DNA of 22,500 nucleotides from Chrysomallon squamiferum (taxonomy: Eukaryota; Mollusca; Gastropoda; Neomphalida; Peltospiridae): the NCBI GenBank assembly GCA_012295275.1, contig CM022676.1, positions 2,148,503 to 2,171,002 on the forward strand, read 5' to 3'. Positions 10,595 to 21,358 of the stretch are shown here, in pieces. The translations under genes and the position numbers were made by a program. How positions within the stretch are numbered: position 1 is the first letter of the stretch; every line of letters starts with the position of its first letter. The notes under the pieces are model-generated. The model was not told where the DNA came from and made no database searches. It was given only the letters and a program-made list of their open reading frames with translations.

Positions 10595-10964
10595 ATTCTT
10601 TCTTTCTTTCTTCTTCTTCTTCTTCTTCTTCTTCTTCTTCTTCTTCTTCTTCTTCTTCTTCTTTTTTATCATCATCATCATCATCATCATCGTCATCATC
10701 CTACAACGACTGTAATTATTTATTGTTTAATGTTTTCAGATAACAGCGCAAAAGCAAAGAACGTTATGCAGTGACTATGAATTGAATATCAATATGGATA
10801 TCAAGTGTGTCTTGCATATTTCCAATCAGTATCACGTAATTAACTATTAATAATGTTAATACCTTCTTATCTTTATATAGTTTTTCTTTCTTCATATTAG
10901 TAGTAGTAGTAGTAGAAAACCGGTAGTAATAAGAACAACCTTACTTTAATAACAAAAAAATAAT

Positions 10965-11005
<41 letters not shown>

Positions 11006-11194
11006 TATTATTATTGTTGTTGTTGTTAACTGAGCAATTTATTTGAAGATGTCTGTGACATCTGTTTTCAGCTGAACTGGTTTTCTAACATTTTCTGGTA
11101 CAGAGTTAACTCAGAATGTCAAGTGTGTCTTGTATAGTTCTACTGCTTACCACGTAATGAACTGTTTATACCGCTAATAGTTTTACTTTCTTTG

Positions 11195-11254
<60 letters not shown>

Positions 11255-11640
11255 GTTGTTCTTGTTTCTTCTTCTTCTTCTTCTTCTTATTATTCTTATT
11301 ATTATTAGTGGTAATATCATCAGCATCTTCATTATCATTATTTATTTATTTAATTCATTGTATTTTTTTCTACTCTTTATTACGTTGCTGGTGCTGTTGT
11401 AAATGTTACAGTTTTATTATTGTTGGTTTCGCTGTTGTTTTAATATGGTTGTTGTTCTAGATGTCGCTATTATTATTTAAAAATTGTTTATACCGCTAAT
11501 TATTATGTTGTTATTATTTTCTTATCGTTGTTCTTGTAATTATTACTATTATGATGATGATGATGATGATGCTTATAATTACTGTTGTTGTTGTTGCTGT
11601 TAGTGTTGTTGTTTTAGTTGTTGTTGTCGTCGTGATAAAA
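10595..11640. repeat. cluster of trinucleotide microsatellites
   Basis: (TTTC)n/(TTC)n 10600-10665; (ATC)n 10668-10700; (GTA)n near 10898-10915; (AAT)n 10967-11010; (GTT)n to 11028; (ATT)n about 11196-11253; (TTC)n 11261-11288; (GAT)n near 11551-11570; (GTT)n 11583-11630. The spacers are AT-rich. Two spacers share aagtgtgtctTG.ATA and CACGTAAT.AACT (10803-10845 and 11119-11162), so part of this block was duplicated about 315 bp apart. Confidence 0.85.
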
Positions 11641-11834
11641 CCTATAAGTAATAAGACTTTTTTTTTCAAAATATTTCTAAATTGACGATACCTATGAAAC
11701 TTTGATGAAGCACAATCAATAATTATTGTAATAAACAATTATCTGTAATTATTTTAACAATAATGTGCAAATGGATCAATTGGAACTGATTGATTTTTAC
11801 TGGAAATGAGCATATTCAGTATTTTCAGATCTCC

Positions 11835-11982
11835 AGCAGGATGCGTCGCCATAAAGTGACTACTTCCGTGGTTCACGATTCGTGATGAATGCGTCACGGT
11901 GCAATGAGCAGACAAAGAGCAATGACAACAAAAGTGTCACGAGAACTGCTTCGGTGATCACACACACAGAAAGTACAATTAT
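11835..11982 (-). pseudogene. possible relic of a PAN-sushi first exon
   Basis: The minus strand reads ATAATTGTACTT where gene A has ATGATTGTTTCA. A leucine/valine-rich signal-like stretch (LVTLLLSLLFVCSL) follows, then HRDAFITNREPRK, a stop, and GDASC. Gene B has EQDVFVKTFRDPQ, then ten residues to its first PAN cysteine, so order and spacing agree. The start codon would be ATG to ATA. The PAN core is not recognisable downstream. It sits 1.9 kb before the sushi relic in the sense direction, as a first exon should. The evidence is weak on its own. Confidence 0.25.
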
Positions 11983-12044
11983 TTGTAATAATCATAGCTA
12001 TTACTGTTAATACGAGGAATATCTCTAGATCATCACAGAGAGAT

Positions 12045-12068
12045 GGAGGGAGGGAGGGAGGGAGGGAG

Positions 12069-12163
<95 letters not shown>

Positions 12164-12215
12164 CAATAAAATAAAATAAAATAAATAAGATAACATGAAA
12201 TAAAATAAAATAAAA
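12045..12215. repeat. (GGGA)n-(GA)n-(AAATA)n microsatellite
   Basis: GGGA repeats 12047-12070 run into a perfect GA tract to 12160, then ATAAA-type repeats to about 12215. A long pure purine strand. Confidence 0.95.
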
Positions 12216-12585
12216 AGTAGATGTCATTTGGCAAAAGTGTTATTACAGTGTCTTAGAAGGTGGACTCAACCTTTCATGTATATTTATAACGACTAGAAAC
12301 AAACTGAATTGAAAACATTAGACTGTTCGAAGACAGAATTCGCTGTAACATTGAACTGATTTTGCTGCAGCATATTTCCTATTCTGACAAATATTCTCAT
12401 AAGACTGAGCTGATAGTTGTCTATAGGTAATACTTATTACATTTCTCATGTTAAATGTGGAAAACAGAGTTTAAAGTTCTTCCTATCATGAATATGATGG
12501 CAATGCACTCTCTGCTTTGAAATAAAAATTAAAAAATAATAAATTAAAATCAAACAATTATTATTATTGCTATTATTCTTACTGT
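12216..12585. other. intergenic, no gene seen
   Basis: Complex AT-rich sequence without a domain-like frame or RNA gene. Confidence 0.5.
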
Positions 12586-12589
12586 TCTG

Positions 12590-12680
<91 letters not shown>

Positions 12681-12895
12681 ATAGTATAGTTGTGTAGTTT
12701 TTATTATTATTATAATACTACAGCTACTGCTGCTGATGTTATTGCTTCTGCTACAACAAGAACAACTGCTAATACAATTATTACTACTAATAATAATGAC
12801 AATAAGAAAAATGAAAAAGAAATAATAATAATAATAATAATAAAAGAAGAAGAAGAAGAAGAAGAAGAAGAAGAAGAAGAATTATGATGATAATA
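12586..12895. repeat. trinucleotide microsatellite cluster (ATT, GTA, ATA, GAA)
   Basis: (ATT)n 12590-12620, (AGT)n to about 12680, mixed ACT/AAT repeats, (ATA)n 12822-12842 and (GAA)n 12845-12880. The frame at 12690-12887 is translated repeat (Ile and Glu runs), not a gene. Confidence 0.9.
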
Positions 12896-14080
12896 ATAAT
12901 CAAGACGGAATATCGTTCAGGCAGGGAAACGTGAGTTCGACACTTATACCAATGTCAATACTGTTTTGGGTTTAACAGGGGTGTGATTATTGGATATCGA
13001 TACCCAGTGAAAATAAACGCAGTCATTTCCGCTTCACAGTTAATCAGACTCGAGTGCGCGCCTCTTGGTGCCGTCATTTCACAGCTCCACTGTTCTCAGG
13101 CTTCATTCGAAAAACAGCAGCATGAAATTCCATTCACATAACCGTATATAAACAGAGTTACACAAACCACACCCACAACCATAAACACACACAATATGTA
13201 ATCACAACTAAAGTGATGGTTAACTTCTATTTTGGTCATTTAAAACAGTTACGTAATAAAAAAAAAATATATATATATATAATGTAATATTGACGTAACT
13301 ATAAACATATGTTTTCCATTTCGGTAAATATATATTTTCCAATGGGTAAAGGTAAGTGCATAATTAGTCAGTTAAAACTGGTATATTAGTTAACACGTAA
13401 GATTGTAGTTTATGAGATATCACGATGTTTCGTATAGCTTTTTATTTCAAGGACATCATTTTATTACATATTATATATATTAGTTTTAATTCACTAATTA
13501 TGTATATTTATATATATATCCATCTGAATAACGTTATTTTTTATCCACATTTCTACATGGTTAAAGCTGAATAAAAATATGAAATGATAACGAAACCATA
13601 GCTATAATAATTATGTAATACTGTTCACTGGACACGCACACGCACGCGCACACACACACACTTACTTGCACAGTCACAACACGCACTATAGAGAAGTAGA
13701 GATTAGTTCTTTCCTCTGATCAAACTATAACTTTGTCTTTATTTCTCTCTCCATGCATCCATATCTCGCTCTTTCTATCTTTATATTATATGCATACATA
13801 ACATATATAAAAAAGCATGAATACATATACATGTATAAACAATAGTCACTTGAGTGTAACATACAGGTTTTATTTGTACATACATATGTCACCGCTGGGT
13901 TTCTTTAATTTAATTTTCACAATAAGAAAATAAAAAATGTCCTTTGCTTTTCCTTCCTTCGACGAAGATTAATTTTACTACTTCTAAAATGTCTGAGGAA
14001 TTTCTGAACTGAACCTAAAAGAAGAAAATGAAATAAATAAAAATAATAGAATTTACTTATCGGAATACCGAGTTTCATTA
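12896..14080. other. intergenic, no gene seen
   Basis: Near 12925-12945 CGTGAGTTCGACACTT resembles a box B, and 13045-13080 is GC-richer, so a decayed SINE fragment is possible but unsupported. A (CA)n/CG-containing tract lies at 13633-13660. The rest is AT-rich with (TA)n runs. Confidence 0.4.
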
Positions 14081-14082
14081 TT

Positions 14083-14101
14083 ATTATTATTACTATTACT
14101 A

Positions 14102-14190
<89 letters not shown>
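14083..14190. repeat. (ATT)n-(GTT)n microsatellite
   Basis: Interrupted ATT repeats from 14083 pass directly into perfect GTT repeats to about 14190. Confidence 0.95.
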
Positions 14191-14344
14191 GGTTTGGTGT
14201 TACCATGATAATCAATGTTCGTAGTATATATATTAGCAATTACGTACAAAATATGAAATACAGACAACCTGTTTGGCTGTTGATTTTATTTGTACACATT
14301 ATTTCACTGATACAGCATTTCTGAATCTAGCCAGCAGTAACACT

Positions 14345-15478
14345 TTAATGTCCACTTCTGAAACGAAGGCGTAAATCTACCAAAATGGTGTGAGGTGTTC
14401 AAGAACGTGTGTTTGCACCAGCGTCACTGACGACAGCAGTACATCGTCGTCTCATTCTTCTAATGAGAGCATCAATCTCAGAAGCAGTAACTGCGTTCCA
14501 TTCCCGGTTCAGAGCAATTTGTAGGTCATGGACATTAAGGAAATGAGGATGGTTTTCGCGTACCCTACGGCCCAGTACATCTCATGCATGTCCAACTGGG
14601 ACAAGTCAGGGGACTTTGGTAGCCAGTTCAACACTTGGATGTGGTTCCGCTCAAGGAAGGTTAGTGGTTAGTCTAGCGGTGTGTTGTGGTCTAGCGTTGT
14701 CGTGTTGAAACAGAAAGCCAGGATGCTGCTGCAGGAATGGAATGACCACTGGTGTAATGATCTCATCACCGTAACGTTGAGTTTCAGTGAATGAAGACAG
14801 GATCTGTTTTACCTCCACCATGAATGCCAGCCCAGCCCATGACGCTGCCACCGCCGTATCGGACAAGCTGAATGACGTTGTCTGCGTCGTATCGTTCTCC
14901 TCGTCGCCTCCATACATGACGCCTAACATCTGCAAACTGAACACAAAACCTGGATCCGTCTGTCAGTAAATGTCTGCGATCCAGTGTTGGTGTATTCTGG
15001 CCCAACTCGGACGTTCCTGAATGTGACGCGCTGCGAGCTACAACAGCTACAACACCTACCACAGGGCGACGTGCTTGTAATCCAGCAGCCTGGAGACGGC
15101 TACAGACTGATTATGAATTCTAGTCCCTGTGGTTTGCTGCAAAGTACCTGCTAAACGTGGAACGCTTTTGAACCTGTGACGTCGAGGTGACGTCACTAAA
15201 CACAAAATCTTCCCTTGGAGCAGTTAAATGGTTGTCTAGCAGAACGTAGTTGATCTCGCACTTGCTCAGTTTGGTGTAGCGTTGTCGGAGTCATGATGTG
15301 GTACTGACATGAGCACGAAAGTACTGAGCGACGTTGTGTACGCGTTGTCGGAGTCGTGATATGGTACTGACATCAACACGAAAGTACTGAGCGACGTCGT
15401 GTACGCGCTGGCCGGTATGAAGCCGTCCTATTGCTTTATGACGTTGATCTTGCGTTAAGCCTGAACGGCGACCCATTA
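14345..15478 (-). pseudogene. degraded Tc1/mariner-family transposase
   Basis: Tc1-like DDE transposase remains, broken by frameshifts and stops. The N-terminus at 15476 reads MGRRSGLTQDQRHKAIGRLH, a typical start before the helix-turn-helix (VHDVAQYFRVDVSTISRLRQ). Further on come HLLTDGSRFCVQFADVRRHV (family TDESRF, first catalytic Asp kept, E to G), WRRRGERYDAD, GGGSVMGWAGI, then in another frame PFLQQHPGFLFQHDNARP with an extra Gln before HTARLTT (second Asp kept). The SPDLS motif appears near 14605, but the family's PIEHxWD that supplies the third acidic residue is unrecognisable. A 21-codon duplication sits in the helix-turn-helix region. I could not find terminal inverted repeats or TA flanks. 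Certainly inactive. It lies just 3' of gene B. Confidence 0.9.
15281..15406 (-). repeat. 63-bp tandem duplication inside the transposase helix-turn-helix
   Basis: Units 15281-15343 and 15344-15406 are near-identical and exactly 21 codons each. Translated: RLRQRVHNVAQYFRAHVSTT followed by Ser, against a first copy with RVHDVAQYFRVDVSTIS. The copy nearer 15281 ends TCA TGA where its sister has TCA CGA, a C-to-T nonsense change that closes the frame at 15291. Confidence 0.9.
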
Positions 15479-15669
15479 TAACAGGATAATTCTTCCTTTT
15501 GGTTTTGATAACGTTGGTTCAGTGCATCAAAATGTGATTTCAATACATCTGTATTGCTCGTGCAATACACATAGCGGCGTGCGTTATGACAAATGGTGTC
15601 AGGGCAGATACAACTAACATATAACCAAGTTTTATCACTTTGTTTTAATTTATTTGGAAGCAACAGTCA

Positions 15670-15675
15670 TTTATT
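15670..15675 (-). other. polyadenylation signal of gene B
   Basis: AATAAA on the minus strand, 90 bases after the gene B stop and before the transposon remains. Position and sequence are canonical. Confidence 0.6.
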
Positions 15676-15764
15676 AAAAAAAAACATCCTAAACTTTTTT
15701 GGTTAAATATATATTTCACGTATCAGCTATGAAATACTACTTTATAAATGATTGCAATCTTACA

Positions 15765-15925
15765 TCAGCATCCATATACTGTAATAAACCAGTTTCCGTC
15801 CAGCTGACACTCGGAGACATAGTAATCTCCGGAAGGACACCAGTAAAAGGCCTTGGCGGGATACACTGTGTCAGAGTACTCCAGTGTCAAACCATTTAGT
15901 GTAGGAGGAATGCCACAGTCCGGTC
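15765..15925 (-). CDS. gene B exon 3: second sushi domain and stop
   Basis: Joined to 18008..17708 and 17493..17338 this gives an uninterrupted 205-codon frame plus TGA. The acceptor is CTACACTGCAG; the exon begins GA, completing Gly153, in phase 1. The sequence PDCGIPPTLNGLTLEYSDTV is a textbook sushi start: C156, then GIPPTLNG. C182 (FYWC), C192 (SEC), W198 (GNW) and C205 follow, and C205 is the last residue before the stop. All four sushi cysteines and the Trp are present, so this domain should fold. It has no methionine and is too short to stand out by length; it was found by domain pattern and splice sites. Confidence 0.85.
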
Positions 15926-15949
15926 CTGCAGTGTAGATAAGTATTAATT

Positions 15950-16765
15950 ATACACACACACACACAAACAAACAAACAAACACACATACACACACACACA
16001 CACAAACACACTCACACACACACACAAACAAACAAACACTCATACACACACACACACAAACACACTCACACACAGTCATACACGCACACACACAGACACA
16101 CACACACAGACACACACACACAGACTCACACACACAAACAAACAAACAAACAAACACTCATACAGACACACACACATCCACACACATACAAACATACAGA
16201 CACACACACACATCCACACACACACATCCACACACACATACACACACAAAACACACACACACAAACATAGACACACTCACACAAACACACACACAAACAC
16301 ACACACACAGACACACACACACACACACACAGACTCACACACACAAACACACACTCACACACACACACACACAAACACACTCACACACACATACACGCAC
16401 ACACACAGACACACACACAGACTCACACACACAAACAAACAAACAAACAAACACTCATACAGACACACACACATCCACACACATACAAACACACACACAC
16501 ATACACACACAAACACACACACACACAAACATAGACACACTCACACAAACACACACACAAACACACACACACAGACACACACACAGACACACATACAGAC
16601 ACAAACACACACAAACAAACACAAACATAGACACACTCACACAAACACACACACACAAACACACACACAAACACACACACAGACACACACACAGACAGTC
16701 ACACACACAGACACACACACAGACACACACACACACAAACAAACACAAACACATACATATAATAA
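15950..16765. repeat. CA-rich compound repeat with nested duplications in gene B intron 2
   Basis: About 0.8 kb of interrupted CA repeat with recurring marker phrases. The phrase gactcacacacacaaacaaa followed by cactcatacagacacacaca and catccacacacatacaaaca occurs from 16123 and again from about 16420, a spacing near 297 bp. The phrase aacatagacacactcacaca occurs near 16264, 16527 and 16624. It grew by duplicating segments, not only by dinucleotide slippage. The Cys-Val frames across it are artefacts. Confidence 0.9.
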
Positions 16766-16971
16766 TCAGGTGAAAAAAGTCACATATATATGTACAAGAT
16801 AGATAAATAAACGTACAGAAAGACATACTGATAGGCAGATAGATAGTAATACTGATAGGTAAGAATACCGGTTTGCAACGAGGCTATGTCGACAAGCAGA
16901 CAGACATATATTCAGACAGTCAAATATAGATAGTGAGAGACGTAAGACAGATATACATACGTGTGTGTGTA

Positions 16972-17047
<76 letters not shown>

Positions 17048-17337
17048 CAGATAGGTAGATAGATAGATAAATGGAGAGACTGACAAATACACAGATAGCT
17101 GAGATTGAACAGCAAACAAATCTTGATGACAATAAGATCCAGATTGTAAATATACACACACAAACATACACATACGCATACACACACATAAACAAACACA
17201 CACGCGCACACACACACATACACACCGTCATATAGACTCAAATATAACTAGAGAGTACTCGCAGACCGAGAACCGTACACTGATCTACACAAATGACATC
17301 AGACAACATCAAGTAAAGTTACAACTGTTAAATTTAC
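16766..17337 (-). other. rest of gene B intron 2
   Basis: Holds (TA)n 16975-17012 directly followed by (GATA)n to about 17068, and a CA-rich tract 17152-17225. Unique patches at 16862-16905 and 17085-17150 show no exon I can support. Confidence 0.6.
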
Positions 17338-17493
17338 CAATACAGTAGAAGTCGCTTAAACTCCACGTTCCGTCGGCGCCACACACCGAGACGTTGTTAC
17401 CGCTTTCGTAGATGAAGTTTTCAAAACATGAGTAACTCATTGTGGACAGGTACGAAAAGCCAGTAAACTGGACGTTAACCCCGTAATACACAG
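17338..17493 (-). CDS. gene B exon 2: sushi-like module lacking its first cysteine
   Basis: A symmetrical phase 1-1 exon of 156 bp (52 codons). The acceptor is ATATACCAG, closely similar to gene A's ACATACCAG and followed by the same CTGT. The donor is ATTG|GTAAAT. Residues 101-152 read AVYYGVNVQFTGFSYLSTMS, then YSC (C123), VSVC (C138), GTW (W144) and FYC (C151). The C2, C3, Trp and C4 positions of a sushi domain are kept. The position of the first Cys (gene A: VCP; exon 3: DCG) is Tyr103, and the usual NG motif is absent. C1 normally pairs with C3, so C138 would be unpaired or bond elsewhere. NVS is a possible glycosylation site. Confidence 0.78.
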
Positions 17494-17707
17494 CTGGTAT
17501 ATAATTACATGTATATGCTGCAATTAGTAATTATAATATTATTGTTTAACTGGTTCATATAATAATATTGTTTAATTGGTTCATATACAATTATTTAATA
17601 ATCGGTTCATATAATATAAATGTTTAAAAACTACCAACACACGCACACACACACACACATACATATACTAACCACACAAAATAAATATACAGGCATACGA
17701 TACGTAC

Positions 17708-18008
17708 CCATTCTTGAATTTCTGTAGGGAACAGACTTTGCTAGACTGACATCTGATCCCACATACGGGTCACAGTACGTGGCACAATTTCCTTTGCCAT
17801 CGTATTCAATGGAAACACACCTGTGATTCTGCATACAGATAGTAGCACAGTGCACCTTGCTTCGAGCCGCCCCGGCCCACAGAGAACACTCAAACGTGGA
17901 CGAACCAGTGAGCTGAGGATCTCTGAATGTTTTCACAAATACGTCTTGCTCGATGGACGTCACTCTTGTTATCAGCAAAAACACAGGTAGGAAGAGGAAC
18001 CGCTTCAT
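17708..18008 (-). CDS. gene B exon 1: signal peptide and six-cysteine PAN/apple-like domain
   Basis: ATG at 18008 has A at -3. Residues 1-18 are a signal peptide (MKRFLFLPVFLLITRVTS). Cysteines lie at 41, 54, 58, 64, 75 and 79, exactly the residue numbers of gene A, with SLW after C41 and RCVSIEY..GNC in the core. Identity outside these positions is modest (shared LW, SK, RCV, Y, G), so duplication is not recent. The exon ends AGAATGG|GTACGT in phase 1, joining to 17493. The full product is about 205 aa, secreted, PAN-like + sushi-like + sushi, with no membrane anchor. The function is unknown; adhesion or recognition is the usual role of both domain types. Confidence 0.85.
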
Positions 18009-18049
18009 GATTACTGAACAATTCTTACACGAGCTGTGATGCGAATTCT

Positions 18050-18101
18050 TTTGATGTAATCGTTTGACGTAATCGTTTGATGTATTCGTGTGATGTATTC
18101 G
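18050..18101 (-). promoter_or_regulatory. four 13-bp repeats upstream of gene B, with a CRE/ATF-like core
   Basis: Tandem units TTTGATGTAATCG, TTTGACGTAATCG, TTTGATGTATTCG and TGTGATGTATTCG (plus strand) lie 42-93 bases before the ATG. The second contains TGACGTAA, a match to CREB/ATF-type sites; the others differ at that core. A weak TATAAT follows upstream at 18112-18107. Regulatory meaning is inferred from position only. Confidence 0.35.
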
Positions 18102-18179
18102 TTCAAATTATATTACTTGTTAAATTATGATAATATGTAATTAGGCATCTGTTGAAAAGGAATACGTATCATACGAAAT

Positions 18180-18560
18180 ATTCAATTCTCATATGCGTAT
18201 TAGGCAATTATCAAATTCTCATATATGAATTATTACAGTTATTGGATTAGGAAGATGTATCACACGAATTTTTGAAATCTGATCACTGTATAAAATTTTT
18301 AAATCGTCTTAGTCCTACCGTTCTTGATACACGCATAAGTCAATTATTAAATATTTATCTGTGTATTATCACTGCCAAATGTTTATCTGCCTCTTTTGGG
18401 GATTTTTTTACAACAGTCACATCCGCATATGTGTATTATTACAATTGTCAAATCCTTATAACTAATATTGAAATTGTTAAATTTTTATATACGTATAATT
18501 GAAATTTTTAAATCCAACAGAAATACTGAAATTGTCAAATCCTTATATAAATATCATCTG
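18180..18560. repeat. degenerate ~30-bp minisatellite upstream of gene B
   Basis: Variants of CAATTGTCAAATCCTTATATA and GAAATTGTTAAATTTTTATA recur at roughly 30-bp spacing, clearest at 18440-18550 and decayed to the left. The plus-strand frame at 18272-18502 runs through these repeats and has no domain character. Confidence 0.55.
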
Positions 18561-19019
18561 TATTAACTCCTGTTGATTTCCAAAACATTCTATATTAAAT
18601 TTGAATCACAGTTATGTCTTCTAATTATATATATTTCACACTAAGAATGAAATAACGAGTACACAGAGTTGAATTGTAAGGTAAGTAAAGTTAAGGAACT
18701 TCCTCTATATGCAGTCACTGTGTTAAGTATAATACTACTGTGGGCTGGAGATTATGTATTCGACTGATCGATGAAGAAACGTTTTTATTTCTTTACTTTG
18801 CTCTATAAGAAATGTGTACAGAAATGTCAATGAAACATTAACAACAAATTAACCAGGAATCAATAGTCAATTCATAAATTCAGGAATTCATAAATATAGA
18901 TAGATAGACAGATGTGTTTTGTGTGTGTGTGTGTGTGTGTGCACATACCTACAGACATAAATGCATACAATATTTACCTTTACTATGATTTAGCTTGAAA
19001 ACAAAGTATAAATAATATA
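18561..19019. other. intergenic, no gene seen
   Basis: AT-rich, with (TG)n near 18919-18942 and a short GATA run before it. Nothing else supported. Confidence 0.5.
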
Positions 19020-19740
19020 TTATTACGTAATCGTTTTGACAGATATTACATTTTGTCCACTGACACACAGTGAAGTGTACGTGTAGCACTGTTGCCACTG
19101 AGTATACGCCACTTCATCCTTTGTCTTCTTACTGTCACGCACCAAACTGCAATCAGTCTTACAGCAATGACCATCTGATTTACTCTCAAGTTGAAGCGCA
19201 AAAGTCACCCAAAGTCATCAGCAGCTGTTACATATTCTGGTGCATGTTTAGAAGACTGGGGCATAGAAAGCTTTCAAAAAAAGTAAACAAAAAAGTAAAT
19301 GGTTTCATGTGGGATTGGTTAATTCAACTAAACTGATGGGAAAAAACCAGCCTGATTTTAGTACACTATCTTCTGCCATATTTAGCATTCCTGTGGCCTT
19401 GGTTATATGAAACCGGGGAAATTATTTCCCCTTTGGATCTCATCCACGGATCAAAGTTTCTGGCGTCAATGTTTAATTTAACATTAAACACAGCCGTTTC
19501 CAGGTGATACCAGCTGAGTGCATCACAGTCAGCAAAGAGTTCAAACAGAGCAATGCACTGGCTCTTCATTGGCTCTTCTTATTATTCCATTTTATCATAC
19601 AGAAAATATTTCAAGCATCTATATTCTTTTACTGATGCTGTTGACACTATAAACTTAAAGGAAAGAAGATTCAAAGCCATTTGGGATGTTAGTGATTTTA
19701 GAGACTTGTTATTTCTATTGTGTGGCAATCTATAGATCTG
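19020..19740. other. unidentified low-repeat block with short open frames
   Basis: This stretch has a more balanced composition and no microsatellites. Minus-strand frames at 19366-19569 (67 codons, MKSQCIALFELFADCDALSW..) and 19023-19208 (61 codons, cysteine-containing) look more protein-like than most here. No splice-site pairs or domain convinced me. It may be a decayed transposable element or retrocopy, or exons of an unrecognised gene. Confidence 0.3.
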
Positions 19741-19831
19741 AGATTATATGATAAATATCAAATCTACGAGAAAGAACTTTAAGATTTTTTTCTGAAAATT
19801 AGGAAATTTTGTGCACAATGAAATAAATATA

Positions 19832-19855
19832 TTTTTTTTTTTTTTTTTTTTTTTT
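19832..19855. repeat. poly-T run (24 bases)
   Basis: Uninterrupted T run, equal to a poly-A tail on the minus strand. It could mark the 3' end of a minus-strand retrocopy lying to its right (19856-20200), but I see no identifiable element there. Confidence 0.6.
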
Positions 19856-20470
<615 letters not shown>

Positions 20471-21020
20471 TTCTCTCTCTCTGTGCTTAACTCTCTATAA
20501 ATAGTTATATACTAACATAATACTGTATAATTCGTTATCTATTAACTAGACTCATGTACTTTATATTATACAATTAGTTATATAATAAACAGACTCGTGT
20601 ACTTAATACTCGTATAATTACTAATATAACTAACTAGACTTCTGTATTTAATACTGTATCTTTAGTAATATACTGACTAGACTCGTCAACGTAATATAAC
20701 GTCATTACTTATTATACTGGCTATACGCGATGCTTTTTATTATGCAATCTAGAGATTTTCTAATCGTTGTAGCAGTCGTCAGTGCGTGGGTCACGCATCA
20801 CTGAGCAGCTGGCACGCGATGTTTAAAAGGCAGAGAGGAAGGGAAACCTCGAGAACGTAGAAAACAAGTGACCTTTAAATCTGCGTTTAAATGAGCCGTT
20901 CATGGAAACCAAATATCTTTATATTTATATATTTATATATTTAACCATAATACAGAATACAAACAGTAGAAGGTGATTTAACTTAATATAGAAATTAATA
21001 AAACTGTTTATGTCACACCG
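20471..21020. other. AT-rich intergenic, degenerate repeats, no gene seen
   Basis: From 20500 to 20730 phrases such as ATATAACTAACTAGACTCGTGTACTTAATACT recur in decayed form at roughly 55-60 bp. A GC-richer patch at 20770-20880 shows no recognisable exon. Confidence 0.45.
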
Positions 21021-21358
21021 TGTAGTTCAGTATAATAGTTTATGTGATATACACACTTTAGTATAATAATCTGAGTGATACATAGTTCAGTATGATATAT
21101 ATACACAAACACACAAACATTCAGTAACAGTCTATATGATATAGTGTTCAATTTAATCGTGTATAGTTTGATAGAATAGTTTACATGATTCACAGTTCTC
21201 AGTAGAATAGTTTATATGATATAAACTTTCAGTAAAATAGTTGATACGATGTACATTTCAGTAAAATAGTTGATATGATATACATTTCAGTAGAATAGTT
21301 GATATGATATACATTTCTGTAGAAGAGTGTATCTGAGATACGTTTCAGTAGAAGAGTT
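21021..21358. repeat. 29-bp minisatellite that begins inside the galectin stop-codon region
   Basis: Plus-strand units such as CAGTAAAATAGTTGATATGA + TATACATTT (29 bp), regular from about 21207 to 21344 and decayed further left. The rightmost partial unit CAGTAGAAGAGTTTGA (21346-21361) is the coding end of the galectin gene: on the minus strand its AAACTCTTCTACTG encodes K-L-F-Y-stop. Units therefore step directly out of the last codons into the 3' flank. Confidence 0.75.

Noticed and set aside
12896-13090. A second SINE, from a box-B-like GTGAGTTCGACAC
   Set aside because: No matching box A at the right distance and no tail; too weak to call.
14787-14969. Plus-strand 60-codon frame in the transposon
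   Set aside because: Antisense shadow of the degraded transposase.
14280-15700. Terminal inverted repeats of the Tc1-like element
   Set aside because: I compared the flanks by eye and found only short, AT-rich chance matches; ends remain undefined.
15948-17241. Long Cys-Val and Tyr-Ile-rich frames on the minus strand
   Set aside because: Translations of TG, TA and TAGA repeats inside gene B intron 2.
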